Shown piece by piece: positions 1 through 5,357 of a stretch of DNA of 5,664 nt. The position numbers were made by a program, and so were the translations under genes. The number at the start of each line of letters is the position of its first letter. Positions within the stretch are counted from its first letter, which is position 1. The DNA comes from Domibacillus sp. (GTDB lineage: Bacteria > Bacillota > Bacilli > Bacillales > Domibacillaceae): positions 1 to 5,664 of the forward strand of contig JAPSKG010000150.1 in assembly GCA_031177795.1 (NCBI GenBank). The letters run 5' to 3'. Under the pieces are notes generated by a model. It was not told the DNA's origin. It ran no database searches and worked only from the letters and a program-made list of their open reading frames with translations.

Positions 1-1
1 T

Positions 2-55
2 TTAAAAAAAGAAGAGAACAGACCGGCAAGCGCCATGAAAAACGGCCTTTACTAG
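2..55 (+). CDS. C-terminal end of an unidentified upstream gene (partial)
   Basis: The frame starting at base 2 is open from the window edge and ends at TAG 53-55, giving 17 residues, LKKEENRPASAMKNGLY. The charged, hydrophilic composition would suit a protein C-terminus. A weak hairpin with a T run follows at about 82-122, as expected after a gene end. The frame starting at base 1 is open longer, to TGA 163-165, but runs through the likely terminator and AT-rich spacer, so I prefer the shorter one. The fragment is too short to identify, and a non-coding reading is possible. Confidence 0.3.
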   Translation, partial: LKKEENRPASAMKNGLY

Positions 56-81
56 AAAGTGAGTGCAAAAACTTTAGCTAC

Positions 82-122
82 AGCAAAATAAAATGGGAAA
101 TCACCTTCTTTATTTTGTTTTT
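82..122 (+). terminator. Possible weak AT-rich terminator of the upstream gene
   Basis: CAAAATAAA (84-92) is the exact reverse complement of TTTATTTTG (109-117), and a T run follows (118-122). The stem is almost all A-T and the loop is 16 bases, so it is a weaker terminator than the others here. Its position between the presumed end of an upstream gene and the topB promoter supports the call. Confidence 0.35.
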
Positions 123-173
123 AGTTCCGGTTCATTTTATGTGGGATGGCTTGTCCTTTTTCTGATTGTTATT

Positions 174-203
174 TTAAAATAATTATTAATTATATGATAT
201 ACT
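174..203 (+). promoter_or_regulatory. topB promoter, sigma-A type with extended -10
   Basis: TATACT (198-203) is preceded by TGA, forming an extended -10 (TGn-TATACT). A partial -35, TTAAAA (174-179), lies 18 bases upstream. The surrounding 171-195 stretch is almost pure A/T and could act as an UP element. Transcription would start near 209-211, leaving a leader of about 25 bases with the ribosome binding site AGGAAGGA (219-226), 8 bases before the topB ATG. A PerR/Fur-like inverted repeat overlaps the -35 region (see findings). Confidence 0.5.
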
Positions 204-234
204 AAATGAAAGCATTGCAGGAAGGAATGGTTAC

Positions 235-2388
235 ATGAGTAAAACGGTTGTACTTGCAGAAAAACCATCCGTTGCCCGTGATATTGCCCGCGTCTTGGGA
301 TGCAGCAAAAAAGGGAACGGGTTTTTAGAAGGAACTCAATACATTGTTACGTGGGCGCTGGGCCACCTTGTTACACATGCTGACCCGGAAGGCTACGGCG
401 ATCAATATAAAACCTGGAATCTGGCAGACCTGCCACTTATGCCGGACAAACTAAAAACAGTTGTTATCCGTCAGACAAACAAGCAATTCCAGGCGGTAAA
501 AACTCAGCTGACACGCAAAGATGTTTCGGCCATTGTTATTGCCACAGATGCTGGACGCGAAGGAGAGCTTGTGGCCCGCTGGATTATTGACAAAGCCCAT
601 GCGAAAAAGCCCGTAAAGCGTTTATGGATTTCCTCCGTCACTGATAAAGCAATAAAAGAAGGGTTTAAAAAATTGCGGGATGGGCGTGAATATGAAAATC
701 TGTATCGTTCAGCTGTGGCCCGGGCCGAAGCAGATTGGCTTGTTGGCATAAACGCCACACGTGCTTTAACAACAAAATACAATGCACAGCTTTCATGCGG
801 GCGTGTTCAAACGCCGACACTTGCGATTATCGCCAAGCGAGAAGAGGAAATAAAAAATTTCCAGCCAAAAAGCTACTATGGCATCCAGGCTTCCGCAGGC
901 GGAATGAAGCTAACGTGGCAAGACGCAAAAGGAAACAGCCGAACGTTTTCAAAAGAAAAGCGTGATGAAATACTTAGAGCAATCGAAAATGAAAAAGCGG
1001 TTATTGTAGATGTGAAAAAAACAGCGAAAAAAACGTTTGCTCCCGAGTTATACGACTTAACTGAACTGCAGCGTGATGGCCATAAGCTGTTTGGTTTTTC
1101 CGCAAAAGAAACCTTGAATGCTATGCAGAATTTATATGAACGCCATAAGCTCGTTACGTATCCGCGGACTGATTCGCGTTATTTGCCGGAGGACATGGTT
1201 TCCACGCTTAAAGAGCGCGTTGAAGCTGTAGAAGTCCGCCCGTATACGCCGCATGCAGCTAAAATTTTGCGCAGTGGCATTAAGCCGGGAAAATCTGTTA
1301 TCAATGACGCAAAAGTAAGTGATCACCATGCGATCGTGCCCACTGAGCAGCCGCCTATGTTAAATGAATTAAGCGATAAAGAAAGAAAAATTTATGATTT
1401 AATTGTAAAACGATTTTTAGCTGTGCTTATGCCTCCGCACGAATATGAGCAAACTGTTGTGGAAGCAAAAATCGGCAGTGAAACTTTTACTGTAAAAGGA
1501 AATGTTATCAAGTCAGCCGGCTGGAAAGAAGTGTATGGCCAAGAAGAAGAAGCGGAACCGTCTTTGCCTGCTGTTGAAAAAAATCAGCAGCTTCCGGTAA
1601 GCAAGCTAAGTGCAACAGAAGGAGAAACTACACCGCCGCCTTATTTCAATGAAGGAACTCTTTTGTCGGCGATGGAAAATCCGGCAAAATTCATGAACGT
1701 GGAGCAGGAAGTGAAAAAAACGCTGGCAGCAACAGGCGGGCTTGGAACGGTTGCAACACGTGCAGATATTATTGACAAATTGTTTAATTCTTTTTTAATT
1801 GAAAAACAAGGACAAAACATTCGGGTGACTTCAAAAGGAAAACAGCTGCTTGAACTTGTGCCGGCAGATTTGCAAACACCGGCGTTGACAGGTGAGTGGG
1901 AGCAAAAGCTCGATGCCATTGCAAAAGGAAAATTGAAATTTGATGCGTTTATGGAAGAAATCCGCCGTTATGCCAAAACGGTAACGAATGAAATTAAAAA
2001 TAGCGAAGCCAAATTTAAACATGATAATGTAACAGGCAAGCAATGCCCTGAGTGCGGCAAATTACTTTTGGAAGTGAATGGGAAAAAAGGGAAGATGCAT
2101 GTTTGCCAGGACCGTGAATGCGGCTATCGCAAACAAATCGCCCGCGTCACAAACGCACGCTGCCCGAACTGCCATAAAAAAATGGAAATGCGCGGTGAAG
2201 GTGAAGGAAGACTTTTTGTTTGTAAGTGCGGGCACCGCGAAAAGCTGTCTGCGTTTGAAAAGCGAAAACAAACCAGCGGAAAAGGCGCAGCAAACAAAAA
2301 AGATGTAAACCAGTACTTGAAAAAACAAAACAGCGATGAGCCAATCAATACAGCTTTAGCCGATGCGCTCAAAAATTTAAAATTATAA
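235..2388 (+). CDS. topB: DNA topoisomerase III (type IA)
   Basis: Type IA topoisomerase of 717 residues, close to the usual Bacillus TopB length. It makes a transient single-strand break through a 5'-phosphotyrosine, relaxes negative supercoils and helps separate linked daughter or recombining DNA in the cytoplasm. The N-terminal Toprim domain shows the catalytic Glu in AEKPS (E9) and ATDAGREGE (residues 103-111, with D105 and E109). The middle Asp of the usual DxDxE is Gly107 here. Further core motifs are SCGRVQTPT (187-195) and the active-site segment LVTYPRTDSRY, with Tyr309 the nucleophile and Arg311 beside it. NEGTLLSAMENP (472-483) and TRADIIDKL (508-516) are also conserved. The C-terminus carries two four-cysteine zinc ribbons: C604/C607/C624/C629 and C643/C646/C663/C665. 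It ends in a Lys-rich tail. The start is set by AGGAAGGA 8 bases upstream; an ATG at 227 stops after three codons. It appears monocistronic, with its own promoter and terminator. Confidence 0.98.
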   Translation: MSKTVVLAEKPSVARDIARVLGCSKKGNGFLEGTQYIVTWALGHLVTHADPEGYGDQYKTWNLADLPLMPDKLKTVVIRQTNKQFQAVKTQLTRKDVSAIVIATDAGREGELVARWIIDKAHAKKPVKRLWISSVTDKAIKEGFKKLRDGREYENLYRSAVARAEADWLVGINATRALTTKYNAQLSCGRVQTPTLAIIAKREEEIKNFQPKSYYGIQASAGGMKLTWQDAKGNSRTFSKEKRDEILRAIENEKAVIVDVKKTAKKTFAPELYDLTELQRDGHKLFGFSAKETLNAMQNLYERHKLVTYPRTDSRYLPEDMVSTLKERVEAVEVRPYTPHAAKILRSGIKPGKSVINDAKVSDHHAIVPTEQPPMLNELSDKERKIYDLIVKRFLAVLMPPHEYEQTVVEAKIGSETFTVKGNVIKSAGWKEVYGQEEEAEPSLPAVEKNQQLPVSKLSATEGETTPPPYFNEGTLLSAMENPAKFMNVEQEVKKTLAATGGLGTVATRADIIDKLFNSFLIEKQGQNIRVTSKGKQLLELVPADLQTPALTGEWEQKLDAIAKGKLKFDAFMEEIRRYAKTVTNEIKNSEAKFKHDNVTGKQCPECGKLLLEVNGKKGKMHVCQDRECGYRKQIARVTNARCPNCHKKMEMRGEGEGRLFVCKCGHREKLSAFEKRKQTSGKGAANKKDVNQYLKKQNSDEPINTALADALKNLKL

Positions 2389-2390
2389 CT

Positions 2391-2445
2391 ACAACTATCC
2401 TTTCCGATTATTAAAAATAATCGGAAAGGATAGTTGTTTTTTTTT
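2391..2445 (+). terminator. topB intrinsic terminator (22-bp perfect stem)
   Basis: Bases 2391-2412 are the exact reverse complement of 2416-2437, separated by an AAA loop, and the transcript runs into nine T residues (2437-2445). It starts two bases after the topB stop codon. The stem is unusually long and perfect for a terminator. Its 3' edge overlaps the likely -35 of the metA promoter. Confidence 0.97.
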
Positions 2446-2463
2446 GAAAAAGGTGACTATAAT
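2434..2463 (+). promoter_or_regulatory. metA promoter (perfect -10, weak -35)
   Basis: A consensus -10, TATAAT, lies at 2458-2463. Eighteen bases upstream is TTGTTT (2434-2439), a half-matching -35 formed by the last stem bases and T run of the topB terminator. Transcription would start near 2470, giving a leader of only about 26 bases, too short for an S-box. The -10 sits in the loop side of a small inverted repeat, GACTA (2455-2459) with TAGTC (2468-2472), a possible operator. The metA ribosome binding site is AGGGGGGA (2483-2490), 6 bases before ATG. Confidence 0.5.
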
Positions 2464-2495
2464 GATTTAGTCGAAAAACTATAGGGGGGAAAACT

Positions 2496-3404
2496 ATGCC
2501 AATTAATATACCGCATCAGCTGCCGGCACGCGAAATTCTAGAAAGAGAGAATATTTTCGTTATGGATCCGGACCGTGCTAGAATGCAGGATATCCGCCCG
2601 CTCAATATTCTTATTCTAAATTTAATGCCAGAAAAAGAAAAAACGGAAGCACATCTTTTGCGCTTGCTCGGAAACACACCGCTTCAGGTGAATGTTTCGT
2701 TTTTATATACAGCGACTTATGAGTCGAAAAATGTGAGTAAGACACATCTTGAGCAATTTTATATTACGCTGGAAGAAGCAAAAAGCCGCCGTTACGACGG
2801 GCTGATTATCACTGGCGCACCAATTGAATTAATGGAATTTGAAGATGTGAATTATTGGGCAGAGCTTCAGGATGTAATGGATTGGGCAAAAACAAATGTA
2901 ACATCAACCCTTCATATTTGCTGGGGTGCCCAGGCAGCCCTTTATCACCACTACGGAATCGGCAAATTTGAATTGCCGAAAAAATGTTCAGGTGTATACA
3001 AACATACTATTACAGACCCAACTGTGAAACTGCTGCGCGGATTTGATGATGAATTTTATTCGCCGGTTTCCCGCTATACCGACGTAAGCAAGGAAGCGAT
3101 TGAAGCGCACGATGATCTGCTATTGCTTGCTTCTTCGCCGCAAGCAGGACCGCTGCTGGTTATGTCGAAAGATGCGCGCAATATTATGATTACCGGCCAC
3201 CTTGAGTATGATGCAACAACGCTTGCAGAAGAATATAGCCGTGATTGTGCAAAAGGTGTTGAAATTGATGTGCCGGTAAATTATTTTCCTGATAATGACC
3301 CGTCAAAGCGACCGCCTAATAAATGGCGTTCTCATGCGCACCTTTTATATTCAAACTGGCTTAACTATTATGTTTACCAGGAAACACCATACGAGTGGAA
3401 ATGA
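2496..3404 (+). CDS. metA: Homoserine O-acetyltransferase (MetA family)
   Basis: Cytoplasmic acyltransferase that activates the hydroxyl of L-homoserine, the first committed step of methionine synthesis. The length, 302 residues, is normal for the family, and the fold is that of a glutamine-amidotransferase-like (DJ-1/PfpI) domain. The catalytic residues fall at the numbering known for MetA: Cys142 in HICWGAQAALYHHYG, with His235 and Glu237 in GHLEYD. Position 111, in GAPIELMEFE, is Glu. In characterised MetA enzymes Glu111 goes with acetyl-CoA (Bacillus type) and Gly111 with succinyl-CoA (E. coli type), so I predict O-acetylhomoserine as product. This is inference from one residue plus family knowledge. 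Some databases would label it metAA or homoserine O-succinyltransferase. The gene has its own promoter and terminator and is convergent with mtnU. No S-box precedes it. Confidence 0.97.
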   Translation: MPINIPHQLPAREILERENIFVMDPDRARMQDIRPLNILILNLMPEKEKTEAHLLRLLGNTPLQVNVSFLYTATYESKNVSKTHLEQFYITLEEAKSRRYDGLIITGAPIELMEFEDVNYWAELQDVMDWAKTNVTSTLHICWGAQAALYHHYGIGKFELPKKCSGVYKHTITDPTVKLLRGFDDEFYSPVSRYTDVSKEAIEAHDDLLLLASSPQAGPLLVMSKDARNIMITGHLEYDATTLAEEYSRDCAKGVEIDVPVNYFPDNDPSKRPPNKWRSHAHLLYSNWLNYYVYQETPYEWK

Positions 3405-3414
3405 AAGGGCAAGA

Positions 3415-3444
3415 CCGTCCATGCATAATGGGCGGGTTTTTTTT
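3415..3444 (+). terminator. metA intrinsic terminator
   Basis: CCGTCCAT (3415-3422) pairs with ATGGGCGG (3428-3435), including one T-G wobble, around a 5-base loop, and eight T residues follow (3437-3444). It begins about 10 bases after the metA stop. An outer repeat, AAAGGGC (3404-3410) with GCCCTTT (3450-3456), encloses the hairpin and ends in another short T run (3454-3458), so read-through transcripts could form a second, nested stem. Confidence 0.85.
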
Positions 3445-3667
3445 ATCTGGCCCTTTTTGCGGCGTTTTTGTTCTTCAACAAATAAAACAGCTTAACGAAA
3501 AGAGAAGGTCATCAGTCCATCTAATTTTTAGACGGGCGAATAAGAAAACGATAATGAACTTAAAGATTGTTGCCAGATTTATAATAGGTGCATAACTTTT
3601 TCCCGCATGCGTGACCCTGTTTATTTTAAGCTACTATTCCAACTCATTAGTTGGAAATAAAAGCATC
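3445..3667. other. Intergenic spacer between convergent metA and mtnU, no gene seen
   Basis: No convincing coding region exists on either strand. Short open frames here lack a usable ribosome binding site or family resemblance. Visible structures are a weak hairpin around TCTA/TAGA (3520-3532), an isolated TATAAT (3580-3585) without a good -35, the 8-bp palindrome CGCATGCG (3604-3611), and a perfect short hairpin at 3637-3656. This may be plain spacer between two terminators; a small RNA cannot be excluded. Confidence 0.6.
3637..3656. repeat. Perfect 8-bp inverted repeat (hairpin)
   Basis: TTCCAACT (3637-3644) and AGTTGGAA (3649-3656) are exact reverse complements around a CATT loop. No T run follows on either strand, so it is not a standard terminator. 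It could be a protein-binding palindrome or an RNA hairpin; function unknown. Confidence 0.6.
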
Positions 3668-3705
3668 AAAAAAGCGTATTTTTCCCGGATTAAACAAAAA
3701 ACGCT
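3668..3705 (-). terminator. Possible second (back-up) mtnU terminator
   Basis: In the mtnU direction, AGCGTTTTTT (3705 down to 3696) pairs with AAAAATACGCT (3683 down to 3673), with a single bulged T (base 3678), and six T residues follow (3673 down to 3668). Its 5' arm is made of the end of the first terminator stem plus that terminator's T run, so the two hairpins cannot form fully at the same time. Most of the stem is A-T, which lowers confidence. Confidence 0.45.
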
Positions 3706-3722
3706 CCGGCAAAGCCGGGGCG
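3696..3722 (-). terminator. mtnU intrinsic terminator
   Basis: Read on the minus strand, CGCCCCGGC (3722-3714) pairs with GCCGGAGCG (3710-3702) with one C-A mismatch around a TTT loop, and six T residues follow (3701-3696). It starts 10 bases after the mtnU stop codon. The GC-rich stem and T run are typical of a rho-independent terminator. Confidence 0.88.
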
Positions 3723-3732
3723 CATACAAGCA

Positions 3733-4509
3733 TTAATAAAAAGATTCACGGCGGTCTTCAAATACCGGAATTCGGCTTCGAATTTCGTCAATTGCATCAA
3801 AGTCTATGTTGCCAATCAGCATTTCTTCATTTTCCCCTGCTTCCGCGATCACTTCACCCCATGGCCCGATCACAAGCGAATTCCCGGCAAATTTGTTGTC
3901 AGGATCAGAACCAGCACGGTTGCAGGCTACCACATATGCCTGGTTTTCAATGGCACGGGCAATCAAGAGCGTTCGCCAGTGGTCAACACGGGCAAGAGGC
4001 CATTCTGCCGGTACAAACAATACGCGTGCACCGTTTATTACTTGTTTGCGGAACCACTCTGGGAAGCGGATATCGTAACAAATAAAACCTGCCATTTTTT
4101 CGCCAGCAAGTTCAAATAAGCCATCATCAGTGCCGTCTATTAAATATTTTTCTTCATTCATTAAACGAAACAAATGCAATTTGCTGTATTCATGTATAAC
4201 TTCCCCATCTTTGCTGACGATAACCATTGTGTTTTGAACACCGTTTCCTGTATCGTTAGCGACCGAACCGCCGACAATATGCATACCATATTGTTTTGCT
4301 TTGCTTACGAAAAAAGCTTTGGCTCGTTCAGCTCCTTTATCGGCGATTTCGTCCAGGCGTGTTAAGTCATAACCGGTCGTCCATAATTCCGGAAGCACAG
4401 CTAATTCACATCCTGCGTCACTGGCCTGTTTTAACCACTCAGCAGCTTTTTGATAGTTTGTTTCAGGGTCACCAAATGCAATATCCATTTGTAAACATGC
4501 TATTTTCAT
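3733..4509 (-). CDS. mtnU: MtnU-like carbon-nitrogen hydrolase (nitrilase superfamily, probable omega-amidase)
   Basis: Cytoplasmic nitrilase-superfamily amidase of 258 residues, essentially the length of Bacillus MtnU (YkrU). The Glu-Lys-Cys triad is clear: E41 in LPELWTTGYD, K110 in YSKLHLF, C144 in ICYDIRFPEW. An extra conserved Glu lies in NEEKYL (E119/E120), and AIENQAYVVACN (187-198) and FAGNS (207-211) are also family motifs. MtnU is linked to methionine salvage. A proposed role is hydrolysis of alpha-ketoglutaramate left by the glutamine-dependent aminotransferase MtnE, or a related omega-amide; substrate is inferred here. The ATG at 4509 is chosen because GGAG (4521-4518) sits 8 bases upstream, the length then fits the family, and MKIACLQMD is the normal first strand. 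Earlier in-frame starts at 4575 and 4590 would add a non-family leader across the promoter region. No mtnK, mtnA or mtnE is next to it in this window. Confidence 0.9.
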   Translation of the reverse strand: MKIACLQMDIAFGDPETNYQKAAEWLKQASDAGCELAVLPELWTTGYDLTRLDEIADKGAERAKAFFVSKAKQYGMHIVGGSVANDTGNGVQNTMVIVSKDGEVIHEYSKLHLFRLMNEEKYLIDGTDDGLFELAGEKMAGFICYDIRFPEWFRKQVINGARVLFVPAEWPLARVDHWRTLLIARAIENQAYVVACNRAGSDPDNKFAGNSLVIGPWGEVIAEAGENEEMLIGNIDFDAIDEIRSRIPVFEDRRESFY

Positions 4510-4537
4510 TTTGTCATCTCCAAAGTCTTTTTCAAAA

Positions 4538-4566
4538 ATTGTAACATGGTTGACAGTGAAAATGAA
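4538..4566 (-). promoter_or_regulatory. mtnU promoter with extended -10
   Basis: On the minus strand TGTTACAAT (4546-4538) is an extended -10 (TG-n-TACAAT). The -35 is weak (TTCATT, 4566-4561, 17-base spacer). Transcription would start near 4531, leaving about 20 bases of leader containing the GGAG ribosome binding site. It overlaps the divergent promoter of the riboswitch gene, so two polymerases probably cannot occupy both at once. Confidence 0.45.
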
Positions 4567-4578
4567 ACGTGGCATAAT
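4550..4578 (+). promoter_or_regulatory. Sigma-A promoter of the S-box transcript
   Basis: A consensus -35, TTGACA (4550-4555), a 17-base spacer and CATAAT (4573-4578, five of six matches) make this the best promoter in the window. Transcription should begin near 4585, about 27 bases before the SAM riboswitch, giving an untranslated leader of about 190 bases. This suggests constant strong initiation with control applied by the riboswitch. Confidence 0.85.
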
Positions 4579-4611
4579 CCTCCTTAACAAATAAACGGAT
4601 AACTAAATACA

Positions 4612-4763
4612 TCTTATCAAGAGCAGGTGGAGGGACAAGCCCGATGACACCCGGCAACCGACCTTTAATAGGCACGGTGCTAATTCTTGCAGCGGAAGCT
4701 GAGAGATAAGAAGATTTACTCAAACCTTTCTTCTTATATCATGAAGAAAGGTTTTTTATTTTT
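4612..4763 (+). promoter_or_regulatory. SAM-I (S-box) riboswitch with transcription-termination platform
   Basis: The aptamer carries the S-box signature: TCTTATC (4612-4618) pairing with GATAAGA (4705-4711) as P1, then AGGTGGAGGGAC, CCCGATGA (kink-turn), CCCGGCAACC, and CACGGTGCTAATTC. P4 is CAGC-GGAA-GCTG (4690-4701), closed by a GNRA loop. The switch can be read directly: ATAAGAAGA (4706-4714), which includes most of the P1 3' strand, is also the exact complement of TCTTCTTAT (4729-4737), which overlaps the 5' arm of the terminator. With SAM bound, P1 is held and the terminator forms; without SAM, the 9-bp antiterminator forms and transcription continues. The downstream gene should therefore be on when SAM is low. 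Its ribosome binding site lies outside the switch, so control is at transcription. Confidence 0.97.
4722..4763 (+). terminator. SAM-controlled terminator of the S-box leader
   Basis: AAACCTTTCTTC (4722-4733) and GAAGAAAGGTTT (4743-4754) form a perfect 12-bp stem with a 9-base loop, and the transcript continues into a T-rich tract (4755-4763) broken by one A. The 5' arm shares bases 4729-4733 with the antiterminator, so the two folds exclude each other. Confidence 0.95.
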
Positions 4764-4777
4764 AAGGAGGTATTGGC

Positions 4778-5293
4778 ATGACAGTGAAAGAGCTAGCATC
4801 AGATAAAACATTGAAAATAATCAAAGGTAATCTTTACAATACAATTAATCCGCAGCAACAAGAGCGCCTTATGATTATAGGCGGATCGGAAACATTAACA
4901 GCCCGGTGTTTAGATGCCGGGGCCATTGTTTTGCCTGTAACATCATTTTCACAAATTAAGCAAAATGAGTTTCATACAGTTGCAGCGCCTCTCTCTATTC
5001 ATCAGTATGCAGATGGAGCCCAATGGACTGCTAAAGCCTATGAAGCCTTAAAAGAAGGCGGGCGCTTTATTGTGGATTTTGCCGAAGTTGATTTTTTGCC
5101 GTCTGCTTCAGATTTTCCCTATGCTGAAACATTGACTGGCTATTGGGAAAGACTAAGATCAGTCGGTTTTAAAACCATATTGTTTGAGCAACTAACAGCC
5201 AAAACGGCAAAGGAAGCTTTATTAAACGGCTGGACAGAAATAACGCCAGTTCGTTTCCCGGTTATTATTAATCGTTTTATTGCCGTGAAATAA
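4778..5293 (+). CDS. S-box-controlled methyltransferase-like protein with degenerate SAM site
   Basis: Soluble 171-residue protein, no signal peptide or membrane segment. I do not recognise a named gene. Its layout resembles a class I SAM-dependent methyltransferase. A first strand and helix, LMIIGGSETLTARCLDAGA (31-49), match the usual VLDxGxGxGxLTxxLLDAG pattern. FHTVAAPLSIHQYAD (65-79) fits strand 4, AYEALKEGGRFIVDF (87-101) the LKPGGR turn and strand 5, LRSVGF (126-131) the pre-strand-6 turn, and PVIINRFIAVK a last strand. Key features are missing: the GxGxG loop reads IIGGSE, the acidic residue after strand 2 is replaced (VLPVTSF), and the stretch for strand 3 is almost absent. Typical family members exceed 200 residues. 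SAM binding is therefore doubtful, and it may be a pseudoenzyme or a diverged enzyme. The start is clear: AAGGAGG (4764-4770), 7 bases before ATG. Transcription is controlled by the SAM-I riboswitch; pabB follows 64 bases later with no terminator between. Confidence 0.9.
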   Translation: MTVKELASDKTLKIIKGNLYNTINPQQQERLMIIGGSETLTARCLDAGAIVLPVTSFSQIKQNEFHTVAAPLSIHQYADGAQWTAKAYEALKEGGRFIVDFAEVDFLPSASDFPYAETLTGYWERLRSVGFKTILFEQLTAKTAKEALLNGWTEITPVRFPVIINRFIAVK

Positions 5294-5296
5294 TCA

Positions 5297-5326
5297 TTTT
5301 CAAAACGGGCGCCTCCGTATTATGAT
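5297..5326 (+). promoter_or_regulatory. Possible promoter of pabB
   Basis: TTTTCA (5297-5302, four of six) and TATGAT (5321-5326, five of six) are separated by 18 bases. A small hairpin, ACGGG/TCCGT (5305-5318), lies in the spacer but has no T run and is not a terminator. If real, this promoter would give pabB partial independence from the SAM riboswitch. Confidence 0.35.
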
Positions 5327-5357
5327 GAAAGCAACAACTATTGAAAGGTGACACCCT

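Noticed and set aside
1..165. Frame 1 open from the window edge to TGA 163-165, with a hydrophobic tail
   Set aside because: It crosses the probable terminator and low-complexity spacer, the hydrophobic part comes from T-rich DNA, and the shorter frame 2 end is more plausible.
504..2372. Several 65-92 codon frames on both strands inside topB
   Set aside because: All are shadows of the strongly supported topB frame, with compositions expected of out-of-frame reading.
3295..3595. Two 66-codon plus-strand frames over the metA end and terminator
   Set aside because: They run through the metA coding sequence or its terminator hairpin and T run, and show no family signature.
3554..3595. 13-codon peptide starting MNLKIVARF
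   Set aside because: No ribosome binding site and very short; nothing suggests translation.
3651..4085. 144-codon plus-strand open frame
   Set aside because: It lies mostly antisense to mtnU and across its terminators, has no ribosome binding site and no recognisable motif.
4510..4590. N-terminal extension of mtnU using starts at 4575 or 4590, with an AAGGAGG on the minus strand at 4585-4579
   Set aside because: The SD-like sequence is only 3 bases from the 4575 ATG, and the extra residues do not fit the nitrilase family. The region also contains the divergent promoters, while the 4509 start gives the family length with a proper ribosome binding site.
5305..5318. Small hairpin ACGGG/TCCGT as terminator before pabB
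   Set aside because: Five pairs with one wobble and no T run after it.
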